This document shows positions 42,052 to 51,200 of a stretch of DNA of 64,000 nucleotides, in pieces. The notes under the pieces were generated by a model that was not told where the DNA came from, did not search any database, and worked only from the letters and a program-made list of their open reading frames with translations. Both the position numbers and the translations under genes were made by a program. Numbering within the stretch: the first letter of the stretch is position 1; each line of letters starts with the position of its first letter. The DNA is from CAXPZW01 sp049594615. Lineage in GTDB: Bacteria > Bacteroidota > Bacteroidia > Flavobacteriales_D > Sanyastnellaceae. The stretch lies in contig JBMYJR010000008.1 of assembly GCA_049594615.1 (NCBI GenBank), positions 1 through 64,000 on the forward strand, in the 5' to 3' direction.

Positions 42052-43668
42052 TTAGACCTCCTCGTCCATCAAGTTGGTGACCACGTGGTAGCGCGGGTCA
42101 TCGATGCTGGTCTCGATCACCTTCTCGAACTTGGGATTGGCCTTCAGTAGAATGGCCTTGCAATCAGGGCTCAGGTGGGTCAGTTTGACCGACTTGCCTT
42201 GGTCCATGTATTTGTTCGCAATGCCACGCAAGGCTTCGATGCCCGAGTGGTCGGTGACCTTGGATTCGATGAAGTCGATCTCCACGCTTTCGGGGTCGTT
42301 CTTGGGGTCGAACTTGCTGTTGAAGGCCTGCACCGACCCAAAGAACAGTGGACCCCAAATCTCGTACACTTTGGTGCCGTCCTCCTTCATGCGCTTACGG
42401 GCGCGGATGCGGGTAGCACTGTTCCATGCAAACACCAGTGCGCTCATGATCACACCGGTAATCACGGCCACCGCCAAGTCTTGCCACACAGTGATGGCTG
42501 ATACTGCCACCAGCACGATCGCATCCGCCACGGGAATCTTGCGCAGGATGCGGAACGAGCTCCACGCAAACGTCCCGATCACGACCATAAACATCACCCC
42601 AACAAGCGCCGCAATCGGAATCTGCTCAATCAAGCTCGATCCAAACAGGATGAAACACAACAGGAATACCGCTGCAGTGATGCCCGACAAACGGCCACGG
42701 CCGCCCGAGTTCACGTTGATGATGGATTGACCGATCATGGCGCAACCGCCCATACCACCAAACAATCCGTTCAGAATATTGGCGCCGCCTTGGGCCACAC
42801 ATTCGCGGTTACCAGAACCTCGAGTATCGGTGAGTTCATCCACCAGGTTGAGGGTCATGAGCGACTCGATCAGGCCAATGGCCGCCAGCGAACCGGTCCA
42901 CATCAGGATGTTGCCCCAGTGGCCTTCCATGGTACCAAACAGCTCAAAGATTTGAAACTGGAACGTGGGCAATCCACCCTCGAGTCCTGAACCGCCGCCG
43001 TCCCGGATGAACGAACCTACGGTGGGCACGTCCAACCCCCCTGCGATGGCAATAACAGCGACCACCACAATGCCCGTGAGTGCCGCAGGAACCGCCTTGG
43101 TGATCTTGGGAAGCACCCACATGATCCCCATGGTGAGTCCAACCAGACCAAGCATGATGTAGAGCGATGTGCCCTCCATCCATTCCATCGCACCCGAATC
43201 GCCTTTGGTCTTGAAGAGTCCAAGTTGCGAGAGGAAAATCACAATGGCCAGTCCGTTCACAAAACCCATCATCACCGGATGCGGGATCAAACGCACGAGC
43301 TTACCCAGACGCAGTACGCCGGCCAACACTTGCACGCCGCCCACCATGAGCAGCACCATAAACAGCCACTGCAAACCGAGGTTGTCAATGGGCGTGTCCA
43401 GGCCAAGACCCACGTCGTTTCCGGTAGACACCAAGTGCACCATCACCACGGCCATTGCCCCGGTAGCCCCGGAAATCATGCCGGGACGCCCACCAAACAT
43501 GGCCGTAATCAAGCCCATCATAAACGCGCCGTAAAGGCCCACCAAAGGGTCGACCCCTGCCACAAAAGCAAAGGCCACCGCTTCAGGCACCAAGGCCAAG
43601 GCCACGGTCAGGCCAGAGAGGATGTCGTCCTTGGGATTGAACGTGAAATTTCGGAACAGGCGGGACAT
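42052..43668 (-). CDS. SulP-family anion transporter with STAS domain
   Basis: 538 residues. SulP membrane domain with about 12-14 helices (GLTVALALVPEAVAFAFVAG at the N-terminus; GGMGGCAMIGQSIINVNSGG in the middle), then a cytosolic STAS domain (about 425-538: VYEIWGPLFFGSVQAFNSKF). Family members carry sulfate, bicarbonate or dicarboxylates; a carbonic anhydrase gene lies about 5 kb away, so bicarbonate is possible but unproven. The start is ATG 43668, 19 bp downstream of a perfect -7 box. Confidence 0.93.
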   Translation of the reverse strand: MSRLFRNFTFNPKDDILSGLTVALALVPEAVAFAFVAGVDPLVGLYGAFMMGLITAMFGGRPGMISGATGAMAVVMVHLVSTGNDVGLGLDTPIDNLGLQWLFMVLLMVGGVQVLAGVLRLGKLVRLIPHPVMMGFVNGLAIVIFLSQLGLFKTKGDSGAMEWMEGTSLYIMLGLVGLTMGIMWVLPKITKAVPAALTGIVVVAVIAIAGGLDVPTVGSFIRDGGGSGLEGGLPTFQFQIFELFGTMEGHWGNILMWTGSLAAIGLIESLMTLNLVDELTDTRGSGNRECVAQGGANILNGLFGGMGGCAMIGQSIINVNSGGRGRLSGITAAVFLLCFILFGSSLIEQIPIAALVGVMFMVVIGTFAWSSFRILRKIPVADAIVLVAVSAITVWQDLAVAVITGVIMSALVFAWNSATRIRARKRMKEDGTKVYEIWGPLFFGSVQAFNSKFDPKNDPESVEIDFIESKVTDHSGIEALRGIANKYMDQGKSVKLTHLSPDCKAILLKANPKFEKVIETSIDDPRYHVVTNLMDEEV

Positions 43669-43691
43669 GCTACTTCGTTTTGGAAAAGCGG

Positions 43692-43699
43692 CAAAGATA
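43692..43699 (-). promoter_or_regulatory. Predicted -7 box of the SulP-M20 transcript
   Basis: Minus-strand TATCTTTG, perfect consensus in the 65-bp gap upstream of the SulP gene; TTTTG elements lie 16 and 23 bp further upstream. It would allow SulP-M20 to be expressed apart from the GltB-like gene. Confidence 0.55.
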
Positions 43700-43733
43700 G
43701 GCCGTCCTCCCGGACCAAAACGCAAATGCGGGG

Positions 43734-45260
43734 CTAACCTTCCTGCAAGAGTGCACCTTTCTCCACAAGCGGATACAACTGCTCGTAGGTCATGTGCTCC
43801 AGCTCGCTCACGCGGCGGTTGATGTGTTCGCGGCGAATCTTTTCGGGCGCCGTGAAGCCCGATGCGGCCAAGAGTTCCACAAAACTGCGGACGGTTTCGC
43901 GGTGGTAGTTGGCGATGCGCTGGGTTTTGTCCTCCACATTGAGGCCTTTGACGAGTTGCTTGTTTTGGGTGGCCACACCGGTTGGACAGGTGTTTTTGTT
44001 GCACTGCAGGGCTTGGATGCAGCCCACAGCCAACATCATGGCACGGGCGCTGTAACACACGTCGGCGCCAAGGGCAATCGCTCGGGCCATGTGCCAACCG
44101 CTCACGATTTTGCCCGCAGCAATGAGCTTGATGTCGCGTTTGAGGTTGAAGCCACGCAACGTGTTGAAGGCAAAGGCCAACCCGTCGCGCAGCGGCATGC
44201 CGAGCGAGTCCGAAAACTCCACAGGGGCTGCTCCGGTACCGCCCTCTCCCCCGTCGATGGTGATAAAGTCCGGCTTGTGGCCGGTGCGGATCATGGCGCG
44301 GCAGAGTTCCACAAACTCCTCACGTTGGCCAATGCAGAGTTTAAAGCCCACCGGCTTACCGCCGGCGAGTTGGCGCATCTCAGCCATCAGGTTCATGAGT
44401 CCATCCGCGTCATCGAACGCTTTGTGATAGGGCGGCGAATGCACCGCAGTGTGCGGCTCAACGCCACGAATCTTGGCAATCTCTTCGGTGTTCTTGATGG
44501 CGGGAAGAATGCCCCCGTGCCCGGGCTTGGCGCCTTGGGACAGTTTCAGCTCGGCCATCCTCACCTGCGGAATGGCCATCTTTTCGGTGAACAGGTTGCG
44601 GTCGAAGTTGCCGTCTTTCGTGCGACAACCGAAATAACCCGTTCCGATTTGCCAGATCAGATCTCCGCCTGGATTCAAGTGGTAAGGTGCTATGCCGCCC
44701 TCCCCCGTGTTTTGCGCAAACCCACCCGCTTTTGCCCCACCGTTCATGGCCATCACCGCCCGGTCGCTCAACGACCCGAAGCTCATCGCTGAAATGTTCA
44801 GTATGGACGCATTGTAGGGCTGGGTGCACTCCGGGCCACCGATGCGCACCCGTGGATGATGGTCGTGGTCCATGTGCGCAGGGAACATGCTGTGGTCCAT
44901 CCACTCGTAGCCCGTTTCATACACATCGCGTTGGGTGCCAAAGGCAGTGGTGTCATTCACGTCCTTGGCCCGCTGGTACACCAGTCTGCGGTGGATACGG
45001 TTGATGGGGCGGCCTTCGGTGTCGGTCTCCACGAAGTACTGCATGATCTCGGGGCGGATGCTTTCCAAAAGGTAGCGCCCGTGGCCGATGATGGGGTAAT
45101 TGCGCAAGATGGCGTGCTTGGTTTGCAGCATATCGCGCAAGCCCAGCAGCACCAACGGCCCCACAATGGCCCATACCCACAAGTGGTTTCCTTTCCAGGT
45201 AAGCAGCGCAGCAGCGGCCACAAGCAGAACAGCAATCACAGAGAAACCAATGCGGACCAT
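43734..45260 (-). CDS. Membrane-anchored FMN-binding glutamate synthase-like oxidoreductase
   Basis: 508 residues. Two N-terminal hydrophobic helices (about 4-42), then the FMN-barrel domain of the GltB/archaeal glutamate synthase type (about 130-470): ILNISAMSFGSLS, GGIAPYHLNPGGDLIWQIGT, IDGGEGGTGAAPVEFSD and CNKNTCPTGVATQ, where the cysteines would hold the 3Fe-4S or Fe-S centre. There is no glutaminase or GltD partner here, so true glutamate synthesis is unlikely; the electron donor and acceptor are unknown. Upstream of SulP-M20 on the same strand. Confidence 0.88.
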   Translation of the reverse strand: MVRIGFSVIAVLLVAAAALLTWKGNHLWVWAIVGPLVLLGLRDMLQTKHAILRNYPIIGHGRYLLESIRPEIMQYFVETDTEGRPINRIHRRLVYQRAKDVNDTTAFGTQRDVYETGYEWMDHSMFPAHMDHDHHPRVRIGGPECTQPYNASILNISAMSFGSLSDRAVMAMNGGAKAGGFAQNTGEGGIAPYHLNPGGDLIWQIGTGYFGCRTKDGNFDRNLFTEKMAIPQVRMAELKLSQGAKPGHGGILPAIKNTEEIAKIRGVEPHTAVHSPPYHKAFDDADGLMNLMAEMRQLAGGKPVGFKLCIGQREEFVELCRAMIRTGHKPDFITIDGGEGGTGAAPVEFSDSLGMPLRDGLAFAFNTLRGFNLKRDIKLIAAGKIVSGWHMARAIALGADVCYSARAMMLAVGCIQALQCNKNTCPTGVATQNKQLVKGLNVEDKTQRIANYHRETVRSFVELLAASGFTAPEKIRREHINRRVSELEHMTYEQLYPLVEKGALLQEG

Positions 45261-45264
45261 AGGG

Positions 45265-45272
45265 CAAAATTA
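45265..45272 (-). promoter_or_regulatory. Predicted -7 box of the GltB-like gene
   Basis: Minus-strand TAATTTTG, perfect TAnnTTTG, ending 4 bp before the ATG at 45260: a leaderless-type arrangement. The -33 element is unclear. Confidence 0.45.
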
Positions 45273-45327
45273 TCGAAAGGAATATGCGGAAGAAGACAAG
45301 TCCAAAGTAGGCAGAAACCCGCTCATT

Positions 45328-45360
45328 TTTTGCGCCCAGCACCGCGGATGTGTACCTTCT
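45328..45360 (+). promoter_or_regulatory. Weak promoter candidate of the sterol-desaturase-family gene
   Basis: TTTTG (45328-45332), 20-bp spacer, TACCTTCT (45353-45360); the -7 box has two mismatches. Leader about 28 nt. Confidence 0.3.
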
Positions 45361-45394
45361 GCGCACCGATCGGTGTCAACGCAATTCTGGACGC

Positions 45395-46213
45395 ATGGAA
45401 GCCTTTATCGAAGTGTTTGAAAACCTGCCTCCGTGGCAAAAGTTGATCTGGATTTTGGGGTGTTTGTCGCTCTACTGGGTGATCGAAGGCGTGCGCCCGT
45501 TGTTCAAAGGTGGTTTCCACCGCTGGAAGCACACGCGGGTGAACCTGTTCTTTTTGGCCACCACTATTTTGATCAATGTACTGGTGGGGGTTGCCACCGT
45601 TGGCGTGTTTGAGTGGATTGCTGCAGAACAGATTGGGCTCATGCACTACGTGGACTGGCATTGGGGCGTCGAACTCTTCATCACCATCCTGATTCTAGAC
45701 CTGGTCGCACAGTACACGGTGCACTACTGCCTGCACAAGTGGAAGTGGATGTGGCGCCTGCACATGATTCACCACTCCGACACCCATGTAGACGCCACCA
45801 CAGGTACGCGCCACCATCCCATTGACTTTGTGGTGCGCGAGGTGTTTGCCATCATGGCGGTGATCATTGCCGGGGCGCCCGTGGCCTTTTACGTGTTCTA
45901 CCGCATCACCACCATCTTCTTTACCTACATGACCCACGCCAATGTCAATTTGCCTTTGGCGGTGGACAAGGCCATCAGCTACGTTTTCATCTCGCCCAAC
46001 ATGCACAAGTTCCACCACCACTTTGAGCGGCCGTGGACCGACACCAACTTCGGCAACATGTTCAGCATTTGGGACCGCATCTTTGGCACCTATGTGTATG
46101 GCGACCCAAGCAAGATTGAATACGGTTTGGATGTGGTGGACAACTCCCGAGGTGACGACCTAAAGTACCAACTGGGCCTGCCTTTCCGTGGTGATGTGAA
46201 GACCGATTACTGA
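45395..46213 (+). CDS. Sterol desaturase/fatty acid hydroxylase family membrane protein
   Basis: 272 residues. Integral membrane di-iron oxygenase with the eight-histidine pattern: HYCLHK, HMIHHSDTHVD with GTRHHP, and HKFHHHF near the C-terminus, plus HANVN. Four hydrophobic helices alternate with these boxes. Family members hydroxylate or desaturate sterols, fatty acids or carotenoids; which lipid is used here is unknown. Start at ATG 45395. Its stop overlaps the convergent PrsW gene by 7 bp. Confidence 0.9.
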   Translation: MEAFIEVFENLPPWQKLIWILGCLSLYWVIEGVRPLFKGGFHRWKHTRVNLFFLATTILINVLVGVATVGVFEWIAAEQIGLMHYVDWHWGVELFITILILDLVAQYTVHYCLHKWKWMWRLHMIHHSDTHVDATTGTRHHPIDFVVREVFAIMAVIIAGAPVAFYVFYRITTIFFTYMTHANVNLPLAVDKAISYVFISPNMHKFHHHFERPWTDTNFGNMFSIWDRIFGTYVYGDPSKIEYGLDVVDNSRGDDLKYQLGLPFRGDVKTDY

Positions 46214-47724
46214 TCGGCAGCAGCGCTGTAGACCTTGCCCAACAGTTTGGTGTCCCCCAACGGCACCACAGAGAGTTTGATGGGCGGCAATGTGCGGACC
46301 ACGCGTACTTCTACTTCCATGGGCTTTTTCCCTCCGAGTAGATAGCGCGGCTTGTGGGCACGGATCAGCACGTGCTGGCTGTGGAAGGCCTCGAGTTGGA
46401 GCGGCTGCTCCAGTTTCATCAAGTACCAATAATGCTGCTTGCCGATCACCATGTTGCGCACCAACGTGCCCTGCATGGGGAACAGCGCTGCCACCCGCTG
46501 CTGGTTGGATTTAAACAGCGTTTTGCCTTGGGTGCCCAGGCTTAGGCGTTTCCCCAACTCGTCTCCACTGGCCAAGGCCACCGAACGGCGAATGGTCAAC
46601 CACAGACTGCCGTCGGGCACAAAGGGCGCCACGTACCCGCTCACCACCCGGATGCGGCTGAAGGTAATGGTGATGAACACCAGCACAAACACCCCGGCAA
46701 GCAAGCTGCCCCAAAGGAACTCCTTGGCAGCGCCATCTTGGTTGAACACGTGTACTCCCGCCGCCGCGAGCATCAGTGCGCACACCAGCCCGGTGATGGT
46801 CAAGTACTTGTAATCGCTGGGGCGGATGCGTTCCTGTACCGAGAAAAAGTTCGACAGGTTCATCAGGTTGTTCTTCATGATGGTCCACAGGTAGAGGGTC
46901 ACCAAGTAGAACAACAAGGTGAGGTCGCTCAGGAAGGCCACTGCAGGGCTGATCAACCAAAAGTCGTAGAAGCCGTGGGCCACCGATGCCAAGGTCAGCC
47001 CCACCGGGAATGCCCACGGGCGCCAGCTAGGGTTGTGGAAACGTGCAATGGCCATGCCGTAGCAAATGATGGACGTGTCGAACATGTGCGACACGCTGGC
47101 GTACAACGCCCGTCCGTTGACCGCCATCAAATCATAGCGCTCCAGGTAGAGGATGTTTTCGACAAAAGCGAATCCGAGGGCCGAGATGCCGCCGTACATG
47201 ATGTAGTCAAACGGCTCGTTGATGTTGCGACTGAATCGTAAGAGGATCAGCACAGGCAAGATCTTGACCACCTCCTCCACCAGCCCAATGCCCACCACAC
47301 AGTAGATGAAGTCGCTGATCACGTCTCCCCGGAGTACGATGCCCATGCGGGCCAACATGCCCGACAAAGGAAACACGAGGAATACTGCCAAGCAGCTGAG
47401 TGCAAAAACGGCCAATTGTGGCCAGAATGGCTCGGGTTCGTAATGGTCCAGGCGACGCAAATACAGATACCAACTCAAACTGATCAGCCCCGACACCAAT
47501 ACCGACATGCCCAAGAGTGCTGCCCGGTTGCCCGACCACAATCCCGCGTACCCTGCCTGCCCCACAAACCAAAGCCCGGCGCCCAGTATTGACGCGATAA
47601 ACACCGTCAACACCAGCAGGTTTCTGCGGCGCGAACGGTGTTCTCGCAAAAGGTCGCCTACCCATAAATAGAGCAGAAATACCAAGCCTGAGAGGCCAAT
47701 GAAGGTCAATGCGCCGTCCAGCAT
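46207..47724 (-). CDS. PrsW-family intramembrane metalloprotease
   Basis: 505 residues, longer than classical PrsW. Eight or more helices cover residues 5-345; catalytic motifs are EEVVK (Glu150/Glu151), GFAFVEN (Glu189, Asn190), His213 in SVSHMFDT and HGFYDF (His250, Asp254). The C-terminal about 150 residues form an additional soluble domain with YVAPFVPDGSLW and RTLPPIKLSVVPLGDTKLLG, not recognised. Site-1 cleavage of anti-sigma factors is known for B. subtilis PrsW; no anti-sigma gene is near. Confidence 0.87.
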   Translation of the reverse strand: MLDGALTFIGLSGLVFLLYLWVGDLLREHRSRRRNLLVLTVFIASILGAGLWFVGQAGYAGLWSGNRAALLGMSVLVSGLISLSWYLYLRRLDHYEPEPFWPQLAVFALSCLAVFLVFPLSGMLARMGIVLRGDVISDFIYCVVGIGLVEEVVKILPVLILLRFSRNINEPFDYIMYGGISALGFAFVENILYLERYDLMAVNGRALYASVSHMFDTSIICYGMAIARFHNPSWRPWAFPVGLTLASVAHGFYDFWLISPAVAFLSDLTLLFYLVTLYLWTIMKNNLMNLSNFFSVQERIRPSDYKYLTITGLVCALMLAAAGVHVFNQDGAAKEFLWGSLLAGVFVLVFITITFSRIRVVSGYVAPFVPDGSLWLTIRRSVALASGDELGKRLSLGTQGKTLFKSNQQRVAALFPMQGTLVRNMVIGKQHYWYLMKLEQPLQLEAFHSQHVLIRAHKPRYLLGGKKPMEVEVRVVRTLPPIKLSVVPLGDTKLLGKVYSAAADQ

Positions 47725-47750
47725 GCGGCGAAGCTAGCCAATAACCCGGC

Positions 47751-48323
47751 TCAGCGTTCCATGCGACGGACCTTTCGGGCAATGCGTTTGGCGGCCTTGC
47801 GCGCCGTCTTGCGGCTCAAGTGCGCGCAGACGTTGGGTGCCAGGCGTTTCTTTTCCAAACGGCGTGGGCGGCCTTCGCGTGGGCTATCGCGGAACTGAAC
47901 GGTTTCGCTGCGATTGAGTGTGCGTCTCCAGCGCTTTGTATTGCCGGTGCGCAAATCGGTGATGGTACCACGCATGTGTACGCTGATTTGCGCAACCCAA
48001 GTACGGGCAGTTACGCCAGGACGGTCGGGATCATCCACCTTCTTTGCCCGGGCAGATTCGCGCAAGGTCATACGGTCCACAGTGATGCGGTAGTCTGGGT
48101 CCACATCCACGCGCTGAATGCCGCGCGATTGGAGCACATCGTTGAGGGTGCGAATGGCCTCGGCTTCGTATTCCGAGGGTGCACCCCAAAGCGCATAGTT
48201 GCTGTTTCCGTGGTGCAACACCTCCAGTTGGGTGTTGATTTCGATGGTGGCGCGCTGGGCGGTGGTGCTTGTTGCAAGCGCAGTGCCCAGCAGGGCGAGG
48301 AAGAGGTTGCGAATGACTTGCAT
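47751..48323 (-). CDS. Secreted basic protein of unknown function
   Basis: 190 residues. Signal peptide MQVIRNLFLALLGTALATSTTAQ, a middle domain with YALWGAPSEYEAEAIRTLND and RVDVDPDYRITVDRM, and a strongly basic C-terminus (KTARKAAKRIARKVRRMER). No recognised motif. It is likely soluble in the periplasm or secreted; the Lys/Arg tail could bind polyanions, which is an inference. Start at ATG 48323. Confidence 0.7.
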   Translation of the reverse strand: MQVIRNLFLALLGTALATSTTAQRATIEINTQLEVLHHGNSNYALWGAPSEYEAEAIRTLNDVLQSRGIQRVDVDPDYRITVDRMTLRESARAKKVDDPDRPGVTARTWVAQISVHMRGTITDLRTGNTKRWRRTLNRSETVQFRDSPREGRPRRLEKKRLAPNVCAHLSRKTARKAAKRIARKVRRMER

Positions 48324-48365
48324 AACCGTGTGTTTAGCAAGCAGAAGTGCAAGCAAAGGGCCAAA

Positions 48366-48407
48366 AGAAACCCCGCTCGAACGCATTGTGCATTCGGCGG
48401 GGTTTGC
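48366..48407 (-). terminator. Terminator of the carbonic anhydrase gene
   Basis: AAACCCCGC (48368-48376) pairs with GCGGGGTTT (48397-48405), with a further imperfect stem inside the loop; T-rich sequence follows on the minus strand. About 20 bp after the gene stop. Confidence 0.75.
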
Positions 48408-48427
48408 ATGAAATTCGGTGCAGGGGC

Positions 48428-49015
48428 TTATGCAGCCGGCTCGTCGTTTTCGAGGAATGTCACCTCTCCACCATCTAGGGCGTAGAACGCGGGCACGATG
48501 CGCACGTTGCCCGCAGCTACCGCGTCGCGGATGATGACACTGTCGTCGATCAAACGCTGGGCCGTCAGGCTTGCGTTGACCTTGACCACGTCGTCCACCA
48601 TAGAGGACTCCGAAGCCTTCACCGCTGGGGTGATTTGGCCTAGCAGGGCGTTGAGGTTGGGGCCGTTGTCGCCGCCTTGGATGGCCGCAGTTACAGCACC
48701 ACAGCTTTGGTGGCCGAGCACTACAATGAGTGGCGTACCCAAGTGCGCCACCGCGTATTCGATGGAGGCGGTGGATTCGGTGTTGGCCACGTTGCCAGCT
48801 ACGCGAATCACAAACAATTCGCCCATGCCAGTGTCAAAGGCCATCTCTGGAACCACACGGCTGTCGGCGCAGCTGAGGATAATGGCCCAAGGAGCTTGGC
48901 CGGTAATGAGTTCGTCACGGCGTTCTGCGGTTTGGTTGGGACGCGTGAGTTCTACAGGTTTAAATCGGAGGTTGCCTTCTTTCAGGCGGTCGAGTGCTTC
49001 TTGCGGAGTCATCAT
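48428..49015 (-). CDS. Beta-class carbonic anhydrase
   Basis: 195 residues. Hydrates CO2 to bicarbonate in the cytosol. Zinc ligands: Cys49, Asp51 and Arg53 in SCADSRVVPE, His102 and Cys105 in GHQSCGAV. This is the open, single-repeat bacterial type. The start is the ATG at 49015 (MMTPQEALDRLKEG); longer frames add no conserved sequence. A SulP transporter about 5 kb downstream could share a bicarbonate role. Confidence 0.94.
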   Translation of the reverse strand: MMTPQEALDRLKEGNLRFKPVELTRPNQTAERRDELITGQAPWAIILSCADSRVVPEMAFDTGMGELFVIRVAGNVANTESTASIEYAVAHLGTPLIVVLGHQSCGAVTAAIQGGDNGPNLNALLGQITPAVKASESSMVDDVVKVNASLTAQRLIDDSVIIRDAVAAGNVRIVPAFYALDGGEVTFLENDEPAA

Positions 49016-49209
49016 AGATTTATGGATTTGATCCGAGGATGTGAAGATAGGGTTCTGGGGAAAACTTTGCGCTTCTAAGTGGCCCAATCATGGTGATAGT
49101 GGCCGGCACACTCTGCCGCGCAAGCAGTTTACCAAAGGGCTGTGTGCCGCGTGTTTGTGAGGCTTGGTTCACCGAGTAGAGTTACGCGTTTTTGGCCACA
49201 AAACACTGG

Positions 49210-49719
49210 TCAGGACTCGCGTAGTACGTTCCCGAGGTGTTTGCGCAGATAGGTGCGCCACGCGGCGCCATTGAAACCGGTTGATTCCAGTACGCAACGC
49301 CCCCCGGATTTGTGTTCGATGGTGATGTGAAGCCCCTCTGCTGCTCCAGGTTTAGCTTCGATCTGCAGGAGCTCAGCACGAGCCATCACGAGTCCATACA
49401 CCTCTTGGCGACAACGAAAGCGCAGCACCAGTCCTTGGGTGCGCATTTCAATGTTGCAGTGATTGCGGTCCACGGTTTCTTGCATAAAGGATGTGGCCTC
49501 GGGCGGGGCCTTCAGCAACATGGCCTTGGGAGAACCGGTACCGCCCAACCGGATGGATTTGAAAAATCCGATGTCGTCACCGGCAATGCGTCGGACTTCT
49601 TGCCAGCGTTCCGGGTCGTTGTATGTGAGGTTGAGAAGCTTCAAGCGAAAGGGTCTTGTCCTGTCAACCGCACCCGGGTGGAATTGTTCAACATTCCTAT
49701 CTTCCAAGCCATGGATCAA
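49210..49719 (-). CDS. Hypothetical cytosolic protein
   Basis: About 169 residues; start uncertain (TTG at 49719, no ATG nearby upstream). Contains FRLKLLNLTYNDPERWQEVR and a beta-rich C-terminal half with HITIEHKSGGRCVLES. No signal peptide or membrane helix. It reads as protein-coding by composition but I do not recognise the family. Adjacent to a possible 41-codon ORF on the other strand. Confidence 0.55.
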   Translation of the reverse strand: MIHGLEDRNVEQFHPGAVDRTRPFRLKLLNLTYNDPERWQEVRRIAGDDIGFFKSIRLGGTGSPKAMLLKAPPEATSFMQETVDRNHCNIEMRTQGLVLRFRCRQEVYGLVMARAELLQIEAKPGAAEGLHITIEHKSGGRCVLESTGFNGAAWRTYLRKHLGNVLRES

Positions 49720-49730
49720 GCTATGAACGC

Positions 49731-49856
49731 ATGCAGGCCTTTTTGAACTCGGTGGTTCCCCGACTCACCGGGACCGATTGGGAACCTGGTGCTGCCCTGC
49801 TGCTTGAGCGCCTCAGTCGCATTCGCAAGCGACGCGTAAAGCCCGAAAACAATTGA
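49731..49856 (+). CDS. Possible 41-residue protein upstream of a secreted barrel-like protein
   Basis: MQAFLNSVVPRLTGTDWEPG through a basic end RIRKRRVKPENN. Its TGA lies 2 bp before the ATG at 49859, suggesting coupling. Only 11 bp separate its start from the divergent TTG start at 49719. Not recognised; weak. Confidence 0.33.
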   Translation: MQAFLNSVVPRLTGTDWEPGAALLLERLSRIRKRRVKPENN

Positions 49857-49858
49857 CC

Positions 49859-50473
49859 ATGCGCACTTTTCTCCCACTTCTTGCTGCATTGACGCTGTGC
49901 ACGGCTATTTATGGCCAAACAGACAGCATTCCTAATTACTTCCCCAACCCCGCAGGCAAAGGGTACCGCTGGTATTCCGGCGGTGGCGCCATACCTGTGC
50001 GGTGGAGTTCACCCTGGCAGCGCGACTCTACCGATGAGCGTCAAGAATTTGCATTTGCCTTGCTGGAAGGGCGCTTTCGCGGAGATCTGCTGAATCACCC
50101 CACCTGGAGCACCGGACCTGCAGTGGAAGGCAGGGTGACCTTTGCCTTCTTGTTTGTGCTGGGCGCCCGCGCCGGCTGGTCTGTCGGCTACAACGACAAC
50201 AGCCACGCTGAGCGCCCTTGGGGACTGCGCTTGCAGGGCGGCATGGACGCCACCTTCTTGCCCCAAGCAGCGGAAGCCCGAAACCGCTGGGTGCCTGCGG
50301 CTTATTGGGAAACCTCGCTCGTGATTAATCCGTTGGATGGCGGTTCGTGGTATGTGGCCTACACGCAAGGGTATCCGTTCGGCAATGAGGTGGTGCGCAC
50401 CCATCAGGTAGCGATTGGCTGCATGTGGCCGATTGGTGAGCCGTTTGCCATTGCTGCGCCCGTCGAGCGCTGA
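49859..50473 (+). CDS. Secreted beta-rich protein of unknown function
   Basis: 204 residues. Signal peptide MRTFLPLLAALTLCTAIYGQ. The mature chain alternates aromatic and small residues (VEGRVTFAFLFVLGARAGWSVGY, split over several strands), like a small outer-membrane barrel, with repeated short hydrophobic strands near WYVAYTQGYPFG. No terminal Phe signature, so outer-membrane insertion is not certain. Confidence 0.65.
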   Translation: MRTFLPLLAALTLCTAIYGQTDSIPNYFPNPAGKGYRWYSGGGAIPVRWSSPWQRDSTDERQEFAFALLEGRFRGDLLNHPTWSTGPAVEGRVTFAFLFVLGARAGWSVGYNDNSHAERPWGLRLQGGMDATFLPQAAEARNRWVPAAYWETSLVINPLDGGSWYVAYTQGYPFGNEVVRTHQVAIGCMWPIGEPFAIAAPVER

Positions 50474-50551
50474 CCATTGCGGTTACGGCAAATCCTCTCG
50501 CATTTACTTGTACTTATCGTAACAGGAACAGGGCTTGCAATATGTTGAAGT

Positions 50552-51100
50552 ATGCTTATACGACTCTCCTTATTATTCTTCTCAATCCCCCTTGCAGCTC
50601 AGCCTGCTCACCAATATCCTAAACACTTTGTGTTCGACTGCATGCACGATTCACTGGAAGTCGAACTCGATTCATGTTGCGATTACGTGGCGTTGGCCAT
50701 CTCGTCCTTGAAAAAAACACCGGACCTGTCTGTAGATCGGTTTGAGTCCTCAGGAGGCGGTGTAGTCTTGGGTTATGCTGATGAATTTGGAGATATCCGA
50801 GCACTGATCACCAAGGATTTGGGCTGTGGAGGGCAGACACAATTTTTCTTCATCTGGGAAAATGACCAACTCATGTATGTTGAGGAACACCAAGTGACCT
50901 ACCCCAATGACTTCGGTGGTAGCCCTAAATCCACGTGGACGATACAAATCACTCGGGCATGCTACAGCGAAGGTGAGTTGGAATACCTGAAGTACGGTGA
51001 CTCCTGCGAAGTCACCGTCCCGGAATCTGTGCGCAGAAAAGTAGAAGAATACTACGCATATGCATGGAATTTGGCTATGGCCAGTCTGAACAAAGACTAG
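50552..51100 (+). CDS. Secreted protein of unknown function
   Basis: 182 residues. Signal peptide MLIRLSLLFFSIPLAAQ. Contains DSCCDYVALAISSLK, LGYADEFGDIRALITKDLGC and CYSEGELEYLKYG; four or more cysteines suggest disulfide stabilisation outside the cytoplasm. No domain recognised. Separated from the previous gene by 78 bp. Confidence 0.62.
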   Translation: MLIRLSLLFFSIPLAAQPAHQYPKHFVFDCMHDSLEVELDSCCDYVALAISSLKKTPDLSVDRFESSGGGVVLGYADEFGDIRALITKDLGCGGQTQFFFIWENDQLMYVEEHQVTYPNDFGGSPKSTWTIQITRACYSEGELEYLKYGDSCEVTVPESVRRKVEEYYAYAWNLAMASLNKD

Positions 51101-51200
51101 TACAGGGGTAGCTTGTTAAGTGCACCTTCAGCCCTTCCCCGCCTACTCCGACTCCCTCTCTGGCTGCGCTACCCAAGCCAAGGAAGCTGGCCTTTCGCCC

